DNA from: an uncultured Lachnospiraceae bacterium
GTDB lineage: Bacteria; Bacillota; Clostridia; Lachnospirales; Lachnospiraceae
NCBI GenBank assembly: GCA_947626395.1
Contig: CANQRU010000014.1
Coordinates: forward strand, 1-64,000
Reading direction: 5' to 3'
Length of the DNA stretch: 64,000 nucleotides
Position 1 is the stretch's first letter. Every line of letters starts with the position of its first letter. Positions 62,266-64,000 of the stretch are shown here, one piece after another. The translations under genes were made by a program, and so were the position numbers. The notes under the pieces are model-generated. The model was not told the origin of the DNA. It saw only the letters and a program-made list of their open reading frames with translations, and did not search any database.

Positions 62266-63755
62266 CACAGGAAGAGATGAAAAAGGTACTGGAGATCGGC
62301 GTCATGCTGTCTGCAGAGAGAGATCCGCTCAGGCTTCTGGACCGGATACTGGGATCCGTTATGGATCTGGCGCATTGCGACGCGGGAACGCTTTATACTC
62401 TGGAAGACAGGGCATTGAGATTTCGTATCATGAGAACGGATTCCAGGGGCGTGCATACGGGCGCCGACGGAGTGCTTCCGGACATCCCTCCGGTACCGCT
62501 CGATAAGCGTAATATCTGCGCGTTTTCTTTCCTTGAACGGAAGACAGTCAATATCCCGGACGTATACGAATGCGCGGATTATGATTTTGCCGGCCCGAAG
62601 GAATACGACCGGATGACCGGCTACCGTACCTGCTCTATGCTGGCGGTGCCGATGGCGGACAGGAAGGGAAACGGTATTGGCGTCATCCAGCTGATCAACG
62701 CCATGGATGCAGACGGGAATGTGCGCGCGTTCCGGGATGACATGGTGCTCGTGCTGGAGTCTGTCGCTTCGCAGGCGGCTATCACGATCCAGAATGTGCG
62801 GTATATGAATGATATCAAGGGGCTGTTTGATTCCTTTGTGAAGGTCATGTCTTCCGCGATCGATGAGAGGACACCGTACAACGCCAACCATTCCAGACGG
62901 ATGGCCGAGTGCGGCGCAGCTTTTATCGATCATCTGAATGCCATTGCAGAGGAAGCGGGCGGAAGCGCCCGGTTCACGGCGGAACAGAAGGAAGAGTTCG
63001 TGATGAGCGTATGGCTCCATGACGTGGGAAAACTTGTTACTCCGCTTGAGGTCATGAACAAGGCCTCAAGACTGCTGCCGGAGCAGAGCCTTGAGATCCG
63101 GCACCGTATGAGAGAGATCCTTCTGACAGGTCTCGCTGAGAAGGAGGCCGGAAGGATCACGGAAGGACAGTACGAGGACCTCAAAGGCAGGACGGAAGCG
63201 GCCGCTCAGCTCATACGGAAGGCGGATACGGCGGGATTTGTCACTGACGATATGCTGGAGAAATTAAACGAACTGGCGGCAGAGATCTATACGGATATAG
63301 ATGGGAATACGCAGCCGTGGCTTACGCCGGACGAGCTTGCCATGCTGTCCATACGGAAGGGAACGCTTTCAGAAAGCGAACGCGCCGTGATGGAGGAGCA
63401 TGTAAAAGTGACGGACCGGCTGTTATCGCAGATCCGGTTCTCGCCGGAGCTGTCCCATGTCCGGCAGTGGGCGGCATCCCATCATGAATTTTTAGACGGA
63501 TCCGGGTACCCCCGGCACATCAGGGGCGGGGAGATCCCATATGAGGTGCGGATCATCACCATACTGGATATCTTCGATGCGCTGGTAGCGGACGACCGGC
63601 CGTACAAACCGGGACTGCCGGTGGTGAAGGCGCTCGGGATCCTTACGTCCATGGCGGAAAAGGAAGGGAAACTGGATCCTGTGCTGACAAGGCAGTTCAT
63701 CGACAGCCGCTGCTGGGAAGCCGCCGGGTACGCGGGCCTTGACGCAAAGGGCTGA
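62262..63755 (+). CDS. GAF domain / HD-GYP phosphodiesterase
   Basis: 497 residues. A GAF sensor domain (about 10-190) is followed by an HD-GYP domain: HD at H253-D254 (WLHDVGKL) and HHEFLDGSGYP at 407-417. HD-GYP enzymes hydrolyse cyclic di-GMP or related dinucleotides. About 100 extra residues (roughly 270-370, helical) separate the HD motif from the GYP half, more than in minimal members. Translationally coupled to the MBL-fold gene. Confidence 0.92.
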   Translation: MTQEEMKKVLEIGVMLSAERDPLRLLDRILGSVMDLAHCDAGTLYTLEDRALRFRIMRTDSRGVHTGADGVLPDIPPVPLDKRNICAFSFLERKTVNIPDVYECADYDFAGPKEYDRMTGYRTCSMLAVPMADRKGNGIGVIQLINAMDADGNVRAFRDDMVLVLESVASQAAITIQNVRYMNDIKGLFDSFVKVMSSAIDERTPYNANHSRRMAECGAAFIDHLNAIAEEAGGSARFTAEQKEEFVMSVWLHDVGKLVTPLEVMNKASRLLPEQSLEIRHRMREILLTGLAEKEAGRITEGQYEDLKGRTEAAAQLIRKADTAGFVTDDMLEKLNELAAEIYTDIDGNTQPWLTPDELAMLSIRKGTLSESERAVMEEHVKVTDRLLSQIRFSPELSHVRQWAASHHEFLDGSGYPRHIRGGEIPYEVRIITILDIFDALVADDRPYKPGLPVVKALGILTSMAEKEGKLDPVLTRQFIDSRCWEAAGYAGLDAKG

Positions 63756-63845
63756 TACCGGCAATCGGTATTTCCGGCGGATCCGGATGAGATTCACGGC
63801 GAAAGGCGGATCAACGAAACGATAAGACGACAGGAGGCCCTGCTG

Positions 63846-64000
63846 ATGAACAGGCTTCGTATATCACCCGGGATTAAGATAGCTGCCGCAGCGGCTGTTT
63901 CTGCGGCGGTGATCGCCTCCGCGTTCCGGCTCGGACTGGCAGGCGCGGCAGACCATGCCGCATCCGACCTTTTATACCAGGGGCCTTACCCCATGTCCGG
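63846..64000 (+). CDS. Partial gene, N-terminus of a probable CHASE2 sensor protein
   Basis: Starts at ATG 63846 after CAGGAGG and runs off the window. The visible 51 residues have a membrane helix (about 10-33) and an AASDLLYQGPYP-like segment as at the start of CHASE2 domains, which usually sit on adenylate cyclases or kinases. The remaining part is needed to confirm this. Confidence 0.6.
   Translation, partial: MNRLRISPGIKIAAAAAVSAAVIASAFRLGLAGAADHAASDLLYQGPYPMS

Noticed and set aside
1-64000. tRNA, rRNA, insertion sequence, integrase or prophage genes
   Set aside because: No cloverleaf, rRNA-like stretch or transposase/integrase motif was found in the gaps or among the coding regions.

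Overview
The window reads as chromosomal DNA from a GC-rich, anaerobic, spore-forming Firmicute of the Lachnospiraceae type (Enterocloster/Lachnoclostridium-like). The grounds are sporulation genes (spmA/spmB, a yyaC homologue, a GerMN-type lipoprotein), oxygen-sensitive iron-sulfur enzymes (indolepyruvate:ferredoxin oxidoreductase, a radical SAM maturase, a ferredoxin-domain aldo/keto reductase), strong AGGAGG ribosome binding sites, and large secreted proteins with choline-binding-like C-terminal repeats. This assignment is inferred from gene content. No rRNA, tRNA, insertion sequence, prophage or CRISPR array was seen.

Layout. 0.1-9.4 kb: CPBP membrane protease, zinc-ribbon membrane protein, KDG kinase, TrpR-like YerC, iorAB, radical SAM/SPASM enzyme, ECF sigma factor with a membrane anti-sigma candidate. 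9.5-15.5 kb: a LytTR two-component system, a secreted papain-like protease and an AIM24-family protein; the last two carry the same double operator at the same distance from their -10 boxes. 15.5-20.7 kb: amidohydrolase, spmAB, GerMN lipoprotein, DUF885 metallopeptidase. 20.8-32.3 kb: metG, two large secreted cell-wall proteins sharing a C-terminal cassette, and between them TraX, TatD, RsmA and MtnN. 32.5-42.1 kb: uncharacterised membrane and coiled-coil proteins, pgi, yyaC, LysM protein, DUF5711 protein, ROK glucokinase. 42.5-53.5 kb: CBS-DRTGG pyrophosphatase, orphan HicB, flavin reductase, shikimate-kinase-like protein, fructokinase, NOP2-type methyltransferase, AzlCD, BTAD regulator, aldo/keto reductase, ATP-dependent PEP carboxykinase. 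53.8-57 kb: MATE transporter behind a probable attenuator, flavodoxin-like protein, DJ-1 protein. 57.0-60.4 kb: an AT-richer two-gene island with its own promoter and flanking hairpins, encoding a DndB-like DGQHR protein and a DUF262/DUF1524 (GmrSD/SspE-like) protein. 60.4-64 kb: esterase, a 49-residue protein, metallo-beta-lactamase-fold protein, GAF/HD-GYP protein and the start of a probable CHASE2 protein.

The best candidates for something new are the isolated DndB-like/DUF262 pair without phosphorothioation genes; a 39-bp tandem hairpin repeat family in transcript ends and a 5' leader; the twin LytTR operators that define a small cell-envelope regulon; and the two-state attenuator in front of the MATE gene.
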